A stretch of 64,000 bases of DNA from Actinomycetota bacterium (lineage in GTDB: Bacteria > Actinomycetota > Actinomycetes > S36-B12 > CAIYMF01): positions 1 through 64,000 of the forward strand of contig JAPLAU010000026.1 in the NCBI GenBank assembly GCA_026393115.1, in the 5' to 3' direction. A program made the translations under genes and the position numbers. Of the stretch, positions 18,029 through 27,603 are shown piece by piece. Positions within the stretch are counted from its first letter, which is position 1, and every line of letters starts with the position of its first letter. The notes beneath the pieces are model-generated. The model did no database searches. It was not told the DNA's origin and saw only the letters and a list, made by a program, of their open reading frames with translations.

Positions 18029-18078
18029 AGTGCGAGCCTATCCCCGTGAAGCGTGAGGTGCGTGGGCGTACCTACCCG

Positions 18079-20436
18079 CTAGCGACTGGTCCACGTTCGG
18101 GTCCAGATCGCGGACGCCCGCCATCCCTTTACTCCTGACTTGGGCACTGCTTGCAAGGTCACCACGATGCGGATTGGCCGGTAAAAGCGCGGTGTCACTG
18201 TGACCGAACCGCCACTTGCGATTGCGTACGTGCAGTAGGTCAGATCGCCGGTGGTAGCGACGTTTGCCGGTGTACAACGCACACTGCGCACGACGGTTCC
18301 GTACGAACTAGTCGATGACGATTTCACCAGCGTGGAGGCATGACCGCGCTTCGGGTGGGCTCCCGTTGACAGGGCTGACACGGTCAACGGCAATGTTCCG
18401 ACCGGCGTTGCCACGGTCATTCCCAATCGGCTCACCGTGCCGTCGGGCCAGGTGGCGAACACCCCAAGTTGGTACGTGGTCCCGTTCGTCAGGCCCGGAA
18501 TGACCGTGGTGCGACCGATGATTCCACTTGGTCCGGGAATCCAGGTGGTCGTTCCGCGTGGTCGGTACAGCACCGTGTACGTCGGACTTCCGGAGTGGCC
18601 CGCCGCGCTGGACGCGGTCCACGAGAGACTGACCTGCAATGACCCGGGCTTTGCTGTGGGGATCGGTTTGCCCACGCTGCCGAGCGGTGTTGCGGTCACG
18701 GTGTTGGACGTGGGTCCGGTGCCATCGGTGCTGGTGGCGGCGACAGTGCAGTCGTAGGTGACGCCGTTAGTGACACCGGTGATTCGTCCAGAGAGCGTGG
18801 TGGCTCCGGCAAACGCAACGGTGATCGGTGTGCCAGAGGGTTGCGGTGTGCACACCACCGAGTACCCCGTCACGGCAACGATGTTCGAGGGGTCAGATGG
18901 CCGACTCCAGGAGAGGTCGAGGTAGCCGCTGCCAACGCCCACGAATGTGAGGTGGGGGGCCAAGGTCAATTGAACGGCACCAATGTTGCGGCGGTTGTTG
19001 CCTGTGTCCCACCTGGAATTACCCAATGCGTCCATAGTGATGCAACTGGAGTCGATCGGATTGATCAACTTGTTGGCATCAGTGCCCAAAGTGCACGTCG
19101 AGTTGTCGATGATGTCCAGTAGTGCGCCGGGGCTGCCGATCATCGGAGTGACGGTCGCCGGGTAGTCGAAGAAGCCGGGGTCGGCAACGGTGGGCAATCC
19201 GGGCGGCGTGGTGAGAAGGGATGGCTGACCGAAAATCGACTGAAGCGCTGCGGCGTTTTGCTGAGCGACCGGGAGTACCCACGTTTGGGTATCAGCCGTG
19301 AGCGTTCCGCCATCGGTTCCTGCGACGACGTCGCCTGCAGCAGTGTCGTCAATGATTCCGACTCCGACTGCGCTCTGCACAAGGTTCAGTGCAGCGCCAT
19401 CCGTGGCCACAATGAAACCGTTCGGAGTCACCGAGCAGCCGCCGAGAATGGGATCGGTGTTGCACTTGGGGCCTGACGCTTTGATGGTGCTGGCTTTCAC
19501 GTTCAATACCGCGCCCGTGTCGGCAACGACGCGATCGACGACGGTGCGACTTCCGAGCACTCCCATGTTGACGATCGAGTTGACCAGATTGGCGGTTCCT
19601 GCACCAACCATGTAAACACCGCCCGACTCACTCAATTGACTTGAGACGATGTTGGCGGTCTTGCCACCAGAGACGGTCCACGTGATAGCGCCGGGGTAGT
19701 TGTTGGTGGTGAAGGTTGTTGACGCAACAGTGAGGTTGCCAGGTCCGCCGAGAATCAGTGAGGCACCGATTCCGTTGATTGCGGAATCCCAGTTGATGCC
19801 ACGGTCAAACGACGAGTTGGTGATCGTCAGGTTCGCGCCAGTTTGCGATTCGATTGCAGAGCGTACGCAGAACGGGTCTGTGAGGCCCTGCGCGTGAACG
19901 TTGTCGAGAGTGACCGAGGCGTTGTCATTGATCAGCAGAAGGGAGTTGGCGCCGGCAACTGTCAGATCGGAGATCGTCACATCAATTGCCGAGTTGTCTG
20001 CATTGGCCACGCCCACCGCAAACGCTGCGGCCGTGGTGTCCAGCAGGATGTTGCCGGTCACCCTTGTCGGGCAAGAGCCATTGGGATTGAGGGTGCCGTC
20101 ACTGGCCACCCAGGTGGGGATACCCGACAACGTGTGGCCGTTACCGATGATGGTGACCGATTCGGTAATCTGCATCGCCCAGATGTTGCCAGGCACGCTC
20201 GTGCCGCTGCAGTTGCCGACATAGAGATCATTGATGTCGACCTGAATATCGATGGAGTCCGCGCCCGAATGCGCGTTTGCGGCGGCGATGGCAGCCTGCA
20301 GACTTCCCGTTCCGCTGCATGACGCGCTGGTAACGGTGTAGGTCGGAAATGCCTGGACTGCCGGTGCCGTGAGCATGGCCGCGACAAGCAGTGCCCCGGT
20401 GACAGCAGGGATGAAACGCAGGGAGTGAGTATTCAT
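18079..20436 (-). CDS. secreted beta-helix protein with fibronectin type III domains
   Basis: A 785-residue exported protein. The first 31 residues form a signal peptide (basic start, hydrophobic core ALLVAAMLTAP, cleavage after VQA). Residues about 35-440 resemble a right-handed parallel beta-helix: it opens with a LQAAIAAANAHSGADS element like the CSLREA-type start and continues with repeated short strands (ANLVNSIVNMG, LTITNSSF). Two fibronectin type III domains follow (about 450-645), then a Thr/Ser-rich C-terminal domain with two cysteines. No sorting motif is seen. It is probably a cell-surface or released adhesin or carbohydrate-binding protein. ATG 20436 has GAGGAG upstream. Confidence 0.85.
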   Translation of the reverse strand: MNTHSLRFIPAVTGALLVAAMLTAPAVQAFPTYTVTSASCSGTGSLQAAIAAANAHSGADSIDIQVDINDLYVGNCSGTSVPGNIWAMQITESVTIIGNGHTLSGIPTWVASDGTLNPNGSCPTRVTGNILLDTTAAAFAVGVANADNSAIDVTISDLTVAGANSLLLINDNASVTLDNVHAQGLTDPFCVRSAIESQTGANLTITNSSFDRGINWDSAINGIGASLILGGPGNLTVASTTFTTNNYPGAITWTVSGGKTANIVSSQLSESGGVYMVGAGTANLVNSIVNMGVLGSRTVVDRVVADTGAVLNVKASTIKASGPKCNTDPILGGCSVTPNGFIVATDGAALNLVQSAVGVGIIDDTAAGDVVAGTDGGTLTADTQTWVLPVAQQNAAALQSIFGQPSLLTTPPGLPTVADPGFFDYPATVTPMIGSPGALLDIIDNSTCTLGTDANKLINPIDSSCITMDALGNSRWDTGNNRRNIGAVQLTLAPHLTFVGVGSGYLDLSWSRPSDPSNIVAVTGYSVVCTPQPSGTPITVAFAGATTLSGRITGVTNGVTYDCTVAATSTDGTGPTSNTVTATPLGSVGKPIPTAKPGSLQVSLSWTASSAAGHSGSPTYTVLYRPRGTTTWIPGPSGIIGRTTVIPGLTNGTTYQLGVFATWPDGTVSRLGMTVATPVGTLPLTVSALSTGAHPKRGHASTLVKSSSTSSYGTVVRSVRCTPANVATTGDLTYCTYAIASGGSVTVTPRFYRPIRIVVTLQAVPKSGVKGWRASAIWTRTWTSR

Positions 20437-20506
20437 GGGGCTCCTCAACTCAAACGCCACGCATGCGGCGATTGCGACGATACGGGAATCGCTGTAACGG
20501 AAGTAG

Positions 20507-20528
20507 TCGCGTCACCCGACTGACGCGA
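20507..20528 (-). terminator. 8-bp hairpin after acyl-CoA dehydrogenase gene
   Basis: TCGCGTCA pairs with TGACGCGA around a six-base loop (CCCGAC), two bases after the TAA of the dehydrogenase gene. There is no U-run, so termination is only probable. It separates the leucine-degradation gene from the secreted-protein gene. Confidence 0.45.
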
Positions 20529-20530
20529 AC

Positions 20531-21682
20531 TTAGAGGCCTAACTCGCGCGCAATAAGCATGCGCTGCACTTCATTGGTTCCTTCACCGATTTCGAGCACC
20601 TTGCAGTCGCGCCAGAATCTCGCGACCGCGTACTCGTTCATGTAGCCGTTACCGCCGAACACCTGAGTGGCGTCGCGTGCGTTGTCGACAGCGATCCCTG
20701 ATGAGTAGAGCTTGGCAATGGCCGCTTCGTGCTTGAACGGCTCGCCGGCGAGCATGCGCGCACCCGCGTCGTGATAGGCAGTGCGCGCCACGTGCGTGCG
20801 CATTTCCATGTCGGCGATCATGAATGCGATCGACTGATACGAACCGATCGGGCGACCGAACGACTGGCGCTCACCGGCATAACGCACGCACTCATCAACG
20901 CAACCCTGAGCGAGCCCGACTGCGAGAGCAGAAATAGCAATGCGGCCCTCGTCGAGAATGCGCAGGAATTGCGCGTACCCGCGCCCGCGCTCGCCGACGA
21001 GGTTGGCGGCCGGAACACGGCAGTCGACAAAGCCGAGTTCGTGGGTGTCGGAGGCATTCCAGCCGACCTTCGAATACTTCGGGGCGACCGTGAATCCGGG
21101 CGTTCCCGAGGGCACCAGAATCGTTGAAATCTCTTTGCGACCGTCGGGTCGTGTCCCAGTAACAGCCGTGACAGTCACGAAGCCAGTGATGTCGGTGCCT
21201 GAGTTTGTGATGAACGACTTGCTGCCGTTGATCACCCACTGGCCGCCCTCGAGAATGGCTGTCGTTCGCGTACCTCCAGCGTCACTACCGGCCTCAGGCT
21301 CGGTGAGTCCGAAGCCGCCGAGCATGCGACCGCTGGTGAGTTCAGGAAGCCACTGACGCTTCTGCTCCTCGCTACCGAATCGGTAGAGGGGCATCGCGCC
21401 AAGGGAAACTCCTGCCTCAAGCGTGATGGCCACCGAAGAGTCGACGCGCGCCAGTTCCTCGATAGCCAGGCACAGGGCGAAGTAGTCGCCGCCCTGGCCG
21501 CCGTACTCCTCGGGGAAGGGCAAACCGAACAAGCCAAGTTCACCCATGCCCGCGATGACTTCATACGGAAAGGTCTGCGCTTCGTAGTGGCCGGCGATCA
21601 CCGGGGCGACCACATCATGAGCGAACTGCTCCACGGTGCTGCGCAACAGTTCGTAGTCTTCGGAAAGTCGGGCGCGGGACAT
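20531..21682 (-). CDS. liuA: acyl-CoA dehydrogenase (probable isovaleryl-CoA dehydrogenase)
   Basis: A 383-residue FAD enzyme that oxidises an acyl-CoA to the 2-enoyl-CoA. GGFGLTEPEAGSDAGGTRT is the FAD-binding signature, ITNSGTDI the adjacent loop, RQSFGRPIGSYQSIAFMIADM the conserved arginine helix, and IGEGTNEVQRML the C-terminal motif with its glutamate. The assignment to isovaleryl-CoA comes from the neighbours: methylcrotonyl-CoA carboxylase and HMG-CoA lyase lie across a shared divergent promoter. ATG 21682 has GAGGTG upstream; the alternative GTG at 21688 is less well placed. Confidence 0.85.
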   Translation of the reverse strand: MSRARLSEDYELLRSTVEQFAHDVVAPVIAGHYEAQTFPYEVIAGMGELGLFGLPFPEEYGGQGGDYFALCLAIEELARVDSSVAITLEAGVSLGAMPLYRFGSEEQKRQWLPELTSGRMLGGFGLTEPEAGSDAGGTRTTAILEGGQWVINGSKSFITNSGTDITGFVTVTAVTGTRPDGRKEISTILVPSGTPGFTVAPKYSKVGWNASDTHELGFVDCRVPAANLVGERGRGYAQFLRILDEGRIAISALAVGLAQGCVDECVRYAGERQSFGRPIGSYQSIAFMIADMEMRTHVARTAYHDAGARMLAGEPFKHEAAIAKLYSSGIAVDNARDATQVFGGNGYMNEYAVARFWRDCKVLEIGEGTNEVQRMLIARELGL

Positions 21683-21710
21683 GGTCACCTCACGGATATA
21701 GACAGCCGCT

Positions 21711-21726
21711 GTTAACGATCGTTAAT
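21711..21726. promoter_or_regulatory. TetR-type operator, copy 1
   Basis: GTTAACGATCGTTAAT contains the 14-bp perfect palindrome TTAACGATCGTTAA at 21712-21725. It lies in the divergent promoter between the acyl-CoA dehydrogenase and ligase genes and overlaps a TAATGT hexamer that could be the -10 box of the ligase promoter. A second near-identical copy lies at 23981. The TetR gene between them is the likely binder. Confidence 0.8.
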
Positions 21727-21763
21727 GTACCGCTTAGGAGTTGAAAAAGCATCGGGAGGCGCA

Positions 21764-23407
21764 GTGCCAGATCTGTCGCAGACGGCGGGTGAGGTCGACG
21801 CCACGCTCCTCGACCAGACGGTAGGCGACAATCTTGCCGAGACGGCCTCGCGCTTTCCGGAGCGCCCGGCGTTGAGTGATCTGACCGCGGGCGTCCGATT
21901 GTCGTACGCGGCTTTTGACGCCGAAGTCACTCGAATCGCCCGCGCACTGGTGGCGCGGGGGTTGGCCGTCGGCGACCGAGTGGGCGTGTGGTCGCCGAAC
22001 TGTGCTGAGTGGACGTTGGTGCAGTACGCGACCGCGCGCGCCGGCATCATCTTGGTGACGATCAATCCGGCCTACCGATCACATGAGTTGGTGTACGCCC
22101 TTAACCAGTCGGGCTGCCGCTGGGTGTTCGCACCGGAGCAGTACCGCACGAGCGCGTATCGCGAGATGCTTGAGGAGTCGCAATCCGAATTGCCGACCGT
22201 CGAGCAGGTCGTGTATTTCGGTACGGATGACTGGAGTGCCCTGATCGCCGACGGCGATCGCGCAGACGATGATGCTCTGGAAGTCCGCATGGTGGGGCTC
22301 AGCCCCGATGACCCGATCAACATTCAGTACACATCGGGAACCACAGGGTTTCCGAAGGGTGCCACCTTGACGCATCGCAATATCCTCAACAACGGCTACT
22401 TCGTCGGTGAGTTGTGCGGGTACACCGAGCATGATGTGGTCTGCATTCCAGTGCCGCTGTACCACTGCTTTGGCATGGTGATGGGCAACCTCGGTAGCAC
22501 CACGCACGGCTCGGCGATGGTGATCCCCGCGCCCACCTTTGATGCCGAGGCGACGCTGCGGGCCGTTGAATCCGAGCGCTGCACCTCGCTCTACGGTGTT
22601 CCGACGATGTTCATCGCCGAACTGTCGCACGCTGATTTCGATTCCTACGACCTGTCGACCCTGCGTACCGGAATCATGGCGGGCGCCCCCTGCCCGGTCG
22701 AGGTAATGAAGCAGGTGGTCGCGCGGATGAACATGCGCGAAGTCACCATTTGCTACGGCATGACCGAGACCTCACCGGTGTCGACACAGACCCGTGCTGA
22801 CGATTCTCTTGAGCGCCGGGTCTCGACAGTCGGTCGCGTGCATCCGCACGTGGAGGTGCGGGTGATCACCCCCGGTACCGACACCGTCGTCGAGCGGGGC
22901 GAGCCGGGCGAACTGTGCACCCGTGGCTATTCAGTGATGCAGGGTTACTGGGCGCAGGAGGAGCGCACCCGTGAAGTGATCGATGCCGAAGGGTGGATGC
23001 ACACCGGTGATCTCGCCGTGATGGATGCGGACGGCTACCTCAACATTGTGGGACGGATCAAGGATCTGGTGATTCGTGGTGGTGAAAACATTTACCCTCG
23101 CGAAATCGAAGAATTTCTTCTTACTCATCCCGATGTTCTAGACGCGCACGTGGTGGGTGTTCCGGATGAGCGCTATGGCGAAGAACTGTGCGCGTGGGTT
23201 CGCCGTCAGCCTGGCTCGACCCTTTCGGAAGATGAGGTGCGTTCCTTCTGTCGGGAGAGACTGGCCCGCTTTAAAGTTCCGCGCTATGTGCACTTCACCG
23301 ATGAGTTTCCGATGACGGTCACCGGCAAGGTGCAGAAGTACCTCATGCGCGAGCAGTCGATTGCCGAACTCGGCTTACAAGTGGCCGCTTCGATTGAAAA
23401 TGCTTGA
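21764..23407 (+). CDS. AMP-forming acyl-CoA synthetase
   Basis: A 547-residue ANL-superfamily ligase that activates a carboxylic acid through an acyl-adenylate. The phosphate loop is [11 protein letters not shown], the A5 motif is CYGMTETSP, the hinge is [20 protein letters not shown]-like, and the C-terminal catalytic lysine lies in [14 protein letters not shown] 21764 is chosen because GGGAGG lies just before it; an ATG at 21725 would sit inside the operator. In leucine-degradation clusters such ligases activate isovalerate or a related short acid. It is first in a plus-strand operon, and its stop overlaps the TetR start (TGATG). Confidence 0.88.
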   Translation: MPDLSQTAGEVDATLLDQTVGDNLAETASRFPERPALSDLTAGVRLSYAAFDAEVTRIARALVARGLAVGDRVGVWSPNCAEWTLVQYATARAGIILVTINPAYRSHELVYALNQSGCRWVFAPEQYRTSAYREMLEESQSELPTVEQVVYFGTDDWSALIADGDRADDDALEVRMVGLSPDDPINIQYTSGTTGFPKGATLTHRNILNNGYFVGELCGYTEHDVVCIPVPLYHCFGMVMGNLGSTTHGSAMVIPAPTFDAEATLRAVESERCTSLYGVPTMFIAELSHADFDSYDLSTLRTGIMAGAPCPVEVMKQVVARMNMREVTICYGMTETSPVSTQTRADDSLERRVSTVGRVHPHVEVRVITPGTDTVVERGEPGELCTRGYSVMQGYWAQEERTREVIDAEGWMHTGDLAVMDADGYLNIVGRIKDLVIRGGENIYPREIEEFLLTHPDVLDAHVVGVPDERYGEELCAWVRRQPGSTLSEDEVRSFCRERLARFKVPRYVHFTDEFPMTVTGKVQKYLMREQSIAELGLQVAASIENA

Positions 23408-23979
23408 TGACAGCACGACGTGACCGGCGCAGCGAAATTCTCGCCACCGCGGCCCGAATGTTCGCGGTGTCGGGATTTCATGGCGTGTCGATTGACGATT
23501 TGGGCGCTGAACTCGGAATCTCGGGGCCAGCCATCTACCGTTACTTCCCCGGCAAGGAAGCGATTCTCTCGGACCTTTTGATCGACATCAGCCGGCGCTT
23601 GCTCGACGGGGCTCGTGAACGCGTGTCGGCATCGGATGATGCGGATACACAGCTGGCTGCGCTCATCGACTTCCACATCGCCTTTGCATTCGGTGAGCCC
23701 GACCTGATCGCCGTGCAGTTCCGCGATCTGGGCAGTGTGCCCGAATCTGAGCGCCGCACGGTGCGCTCGTTGCAGCGGCAGTACGTCGGAATCTGGGTCG
23801 ACGTCTTGATGCAGGTGTATCCCACGGTGGACCGGCCGCGTGCACAGTCGGCGGCTCAGGCGGTGTTCGGTCTCCTCAACTCCACTCCGCACAGTGTTCG
23901 CGCGGGTGAACCGCATTTGCCGGAGGTTTTGCAGGCGATGGCGGCCGCTGCTCTTGCCGCGGGCTGCGCATCAGAGTAA
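23407..23979 (+). CDS. TetR/AcrR family transcriptional regulator
   Basis: A 190-residue repressor. The N-terminal HTH is canonical: ILATAARMFAVSGFHGVSIDDLGAELG-type helices followed by GPAIYRYFPGKEAIL, the YRYF recognition helix signature. The C-terminal ligand domain is alanine-rich and variable. It sits in the leucine/isovalerate operon and is flanked by two copies of a palindrome (21711 and 23981). I infer that it represses both divergent transcripts and is released by a pathway acyl-CoA. It has the same role as the MerR-type LiuR of proteobacteria but belongs to another family. Confidence 0.9.
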   Translation: MTARRDRRSEILATAARMFAVSGFHGVSIDDLGAELGISGPAIYRYFPGKEAILSDLLIDISRRLLDGARERVSASDDADTQLAALIDFHIAFAFGEPDLIAVQFRDLGSVPESERRTVRSLQRQYVGIWVDVLMQVYPTVDRPRAQSAAQAVFGLLNSTPHSVRAGEPHLPEVLQAMAAAALAAGCASE

Positions 23980-23980
23980 C

Positions 23981-23996
23981 GTGAACGATCGTTAAC
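23981..23996. promoter_or_regulatory. TetR-type operator, copy 2
   Basis: GTGAACGATCGTTAAC is a 16-bp palindrome with one mismatch and shares its ACGATCGTTAA core with the copy at 21711. It starts one base after the TetR stop codon and ends 18 bases before the GTG of the carboxyltransferase gene, so it can block an internal promoter for the carboxylase and lyase genes. The combined consensus is GTTAACGATCGTTAAC. Confidence 0.8.
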
Positions 23997-24013
23997 TAAG
24001 GTAGGAGTTTTGC

Positions 24014-25621
24014 GTGGCTGTCATCCACTCCGCGGTCGACTCGAATTCCGAGTCGTTCGGCACGAACGCGTCGCGTATGGCGGGTTTGGTCGACGAATTG
24101 CGCGACCGCCTTGCCCTGACGAGTGTGGGAGGTTCGCAGGCCACTCGAGAGCGCCACGTTGAGCGCGGCAAGATGCTCACGCGCGACCGCGTTGATGCGC
24201 TACTCGATCCCGGAACCGCCTTCCTTGAACTCTCTCCGCTGGCCGCATTCGGTCTCTACAACGACGAGGCACCTGCCGCGGGCATTGTCACGGGTGTGGG
24301 GGTGGTCAACGGTCGCGAGGTAGTCGTTGTCGCCAACGATCCGACGGTCAAGGGCGGTACGTACTACCCGCTCACCGTGAAGAAGCATCTGCGCGCGCAG
24401 GAAGTCGCGCTGCACAACAACCTTCCGTGTCTGTACTTGGTTGATTCCGGTGGTGCGTTCCTTCCGATGCAGGACGACGTGTTTCCTGATCGCGATCACT
24501 TCGGTCGGATCTTCTTCAACCAGGCGACGATGTCGGCGCGCGGAATTCCGCAGATCGCTGCCGTACTCGGATCGTGTACCGCGGGCGGTGCCTACGTTCC
24601 GGCGATGAGCGATGAGGCGATCATCGTGCGCAATCAAGGCACGATCTTCCTGGGTGGACCGCCGCTGGTGAAGGCAGCCACCGGCGAGACGGTGAGCGCT
24701 GAAGATCTCGGCGGCGGCGATTTGCACTCACGCGTATCCGGTGTCACCGATCACCTTGCGCACGACGATGCGCATGCATTGCAGATGATGCGCGACATCG
24801 TGGCGACGTTTGGGCCGACCAACACGGCGCCGTGGCAGATGCGTGAGTCACGTGAACCGCTGCGTTCGCCGAGCGAGCTTGGTGGCGTCATTCCCGCCGA
24901 TGCCCGCACGTCGTACGACGTACGCGAAGTGATCGCACGCATTGTCGACGGCAGTGAGTTTCACGAGTTCAAGACTGAATTCGGAACGACGGTGGTCACC
25001 GGGTTCGCGCACATTCACGGGCACCCAGTGGGCATCATCGCGAACAACGGTGTGCTGTTCTCGGAGTCCGCGCAGAAGGCCGCGCACTTCATCGAATTGT
25101 GTGATCGGCGAAGCACTCCCTTGGTCTTCCTGCAGAACATCTCCGGCTTCATGGTGGGTCGTGAGTACGAGGCGGGTGGAATTGCCAAGCACGGCGCCAA
25201 GATGGTGACCGCTGTGGCGTGTGCGCGTGTTCCGAAGTTCACCGTCGTCATCGGCGGGTCGTACGGGGCGGGTAACTACTCGATGTGTGGCCGCGCGTAT
25301 TCGCCGCGATTCCTGTGGATGTGGCCCAATGCACGCATCTCGGTGATGGGTGGCGAGCAGGCGGCCACGGTGCTGGCAACCGTGCGGCGCGACCAAGCGG
25401 AGGCTCGCGGTGTCGACTGGCCCGCCGATGAAGAAGAGTCGTTCCGTTCGACTATTCGCGATCAATACGAACAGGCAGGTAGTCCTTACTACGCGACGGC
25501 GCGGTTGTGGGACGACGGCATCATTGATCCCGCCGATACACGCACGGTGCTGGGGCTCGGTCTTGAGGCCGCGTCGCGGGCACCGCTGGAGCCAATCTCC
25601 TACGGCGTCTTCCGGATGTGA
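24014..25621 (+). CDS. liuB: methylcrotonyl-CoA carboxylase, beta (carboxyltransferase) subunit
   Basis: A 535-residue carboxyltransferase, the usual length of methylcrotonyl-CoA carboxylase beta. It transfers CO2 from biotin to 3-methylcrotonyl-CoA. Both crotonase-fold halves are present: the N-half oxyanion loop [16 protein letters not shown] and the C-half [18 protein letters not shown], with [10 protein letters not shown] between, all characteristic of the MCC group rather than propionyl-CoA carboxylase. The GTG start has AGGAG upstream and follows operator copy 2. Its stop overlaps the alpha subunit start (TGATG). Confidence 0.93.
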   Translation: MAVIHSAVDSNSESFGTNASRMAGLVDELRDRLALTSVGGSQATRERHVERGKMLTRDRVDALLDPGTAFLELSPLAAFGLYNDEAPAAGIVTGVGVVNGREVVVVANDPTVKGGTYYPLTVKKHLRAQEVALHNNLPCLYLVDSGGAFLPMQDDVFPDRDHFGRIFFNQATMSARGIPQIAAVLGSCTAGGAYVPAMSDEAIIVRNQGTIFLGGPPLVKAATGETVSAEDLGGGDLHSRVSGVTDHLAHDDAHALQMMRDIVATFGPTNTAPWQMRESREPLRSPSELGGVIPADARTSYDVREVIARIVDGSEFHEFKTEFGTTVVTGFAHIHGHPVGIIANNGVLFSESAQKAAHFIELCDRRSTPLVFLQNISGFMVGREYEAGGIAKHGAKMVTAVACARVPKFTVVIGGSYGAGNYSMCGRAYSPRFLWMWPNARISVMGGEQAATVLATVRRDQAEARGVDWPADEEESFRSTIRDQYEQAGSPYYATARLWDDGIIDPADTRTVLGLGLEAASRAPLEPISYGVFRM

Positions 25622-27603
25622 TGACGATGTTTGAGACTGTGCTGGTTGCTAATCGTGGCGAGATCGCCGTGCGCGTCGTGCGCACATTGCGAGCGATGGG
25701 AATTCGTTCGGTGGCCGTGTTCAGCGAGGTCGATGCGAACGCACCGCATGTGGTGGCTGCTGATGAGGCGGTGCTGCTCGGACCGGCCGATGCGGCGAGC
25801 AGCTACCTATCGATAGAACGGGTGCTCGCGGCGGCGGCAGCCACAGGCGCTCAGGCGATTCACCCGGGGTATGGGTTTCTTGCTGAGAACGCCTACTTCG
25901 CGGCGGCGTGTGAAGCCGCTGGGCTGGTGTTCATTGGCCCGACGAGCGACACGATCGCTGCCATGGGTGACAAGCGTGCGGCGAAGGAGTTGGCGCACTC
26001 TTTGGGTATTGCAGTTGTGCCAGGCTTCCATGGCGCCGACGCCAGTGACTCCGAACTCGTTGCCGCAGCAGGGGATGTGGGATTTCCGTTGCTCGTCAAG
26101 CCGGCGGCCGGTGGTGGCGGTAAGGGTATGAAGGTCGTGTGCGCGCTCTCCGAATTGCCTGATGCCTTGGCGTCGGCGAGGCGCGAAGCAACCGCCGCAT
26201 TCGGTGACGATTCACTTCTGCTCGAGCGTTACATTCGGGCCGCGCGCCACATTGAGGTGCAGGTGCTCGGTGATGGCAGCGGGAAGGTGCTGCACCTTGG
26301 CGATCGCGAATGTAGCCTGCAGCGCAGACACCAGAAGGTGATTGAAGAGGCCCCCGCTCCGGCACTTGACGATGACGTGCGCGCTGCGATGGCGTCGGCC
26401 GCGGTCACTCTTGCGTGCGCGGTGAACTATCGCGGGGTCGGAACGGTTGAATTCATCCTCGATGCGACAGACGGCCGCACCTGGTTTTTCCTTGAGATGA
26501 ATACGCGACTGCAGGTTGAGCACCCAGTGACCGAGTTGGTGACCGGACTTGATCTCGTGGAGTTGCAACTGCGCGTTGCAGCAGGCGAAGGAATTGCGTT
26601 CGCTCAAGACGATGTGCGCGTGAGCGGGCATGCTGTCGAGGCGCGAGTATGTGCCGAAGACGGACACCACGGCTTCCTTCCGTCGTCGGGATGGTTGGTG
26701 GCCTATCGCGAACCGTCGGGTGTGCGCATTGACTCAGGGGTGCGCGAAGGTTCTGTCGTCGCCACGCACTACGACCCTTTGCTGCTCAAGGTGATTGCGC
26801 ATGCGCCGTCACGCGACGGTGCGCTCGATGCCGTTTCGGCAGGACTCAGTGAACTCGTTGCCTTGGGTGTGGCGCATAACGTCGGTGCGCTGCGGACACT
26901 GTTGGCGGATCCTCGTGTGCGTGCGGCCGCGATGACTACATCGTTGATTGATGAGCTGCAGTGGACAAGCACAGGTAGTTCGATGCGCGCTGTTGCGGCG
27001 GCTCTTCTTGTCGGAACTCGACGCGAAGAGCTGGCTGAGTCGTCACTATGGGGTCGCGCAACGGGCTGGCGAATTGGCGCTCAAGCACCCGCCCTGACGC
27101 GCCTTGTTGACGATGACGGCGACGCCACCGTGGTTGCGGTGTACGGCCGAGTTGCCGACTGTCGGGTGTCGATCGATGGCGGTGAACGAGTGTCGGCGGC
27201 GCTTGCGCGCGTCGGTGGTGGGCCCTTTCTCACTGTGAATGTCGGCGGCGATGTTCATCGCTACTCGGCGGTATTCGATGAGGCTGATCGCGACCCGTGC
27301 GTCTGGGTGGGTGAAGCGGGTGATTCCTGGCAGTACCGCGTTGTCGCAGCGCGGGCGAATGCGGGCTCGGCCGCTTTCGATGCCGACGGTGAAATTCGTT
27401 CGCCGATGCCAGGATCCATTGTCGTGCTCGATCGTGCGGTAGGCGATGCCGTGAGTGAAGGCGATGTGGTGGCGGTCGTTGAGGCGATGAAGATGGAATA
27501 CCCGGTGCGGGCACCGTTTGATGGAGTGGTGACGCAACTGCTCGCGTCCAAGGGCGGTCAGGTCACTCGCAATCAGGTACTGGCTGTGGTGGAGGCTCGG
27601 TGA
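25621..27603 (+). CDS. liuD: methylcrotonyl-CoA carboxylase, alpha (biotin carboxylase/carrier) subunit
   Basis: A 660-residue subunit with a biotin carboxylase part (residues 1-445) and a C-terminal biotinyl domain. Motifs are ANRGEIAVRVVR at the start, the ATP loop KPAAGGGGKGM, EMNTRLQVEHPVTE in the active site, and AMKM with biotin-accepting K624. The segment between (about 450-585) is the BT-like linker that binds the beta subunit. It carboxylates biotin with ATP and bicarbonate. Its stop overlaps the HMG-CoA lyase start (GTGA). Confidence 0.93.
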   Translation: MTMFETVLVANRGEIAVRVVRTLRAMGIRSVAVFSEVDANAPHVVAADEAVLLGPADAASSYLSIERVLAAAAATGAQAIHPGYGFLAENAYFAAACEAAGLVFIGPTSDTIAAMGDKRAAKELAHSLGIAVVPGFHGADASDSELVAAAGDVGFPLLVKPAAGGGGKGMKVVCALSELPDALASARREATAAFGDDSLLLERYIRAARHIEVQVLGDGSGKVLHLGDRECSLQRRHQKVIEEAPAPALDDDVRAAMASAAVTLACAVNYRGVGTVEFILDATDGRTWFFLEMNTRLQVEHPVTELVTGLDLVELQLRVAAGEGIAFAQDDVRVSGHAVEARVCAEDGHHGFLPSSGWLVAYREPSGVRIDSGVREGSVVATHYDPLLLKVIAHAPSRDGALDAVSAGLSELVALGVAHNVGALRTLLADPRVRAAAMTTSLIDELQWTSTGSSMRAVAAALLVGTRREELAESSLWGRATGWRIGAQAPALTRLVDDDGDATVVAVYGRVADCRVSIDGGERVSAALARVGGGPFLTVNVGGDVHRYSAVFDEADRDPCVWVGEAGDSWQYRVVAARANAGSAAFDADGEIRSPMPGSIVVLDRAVGDAVSEGDVVAVVEAMKMEYPVRAPFDGVVTQLLASKGGQVTRNQVLAVVEAR

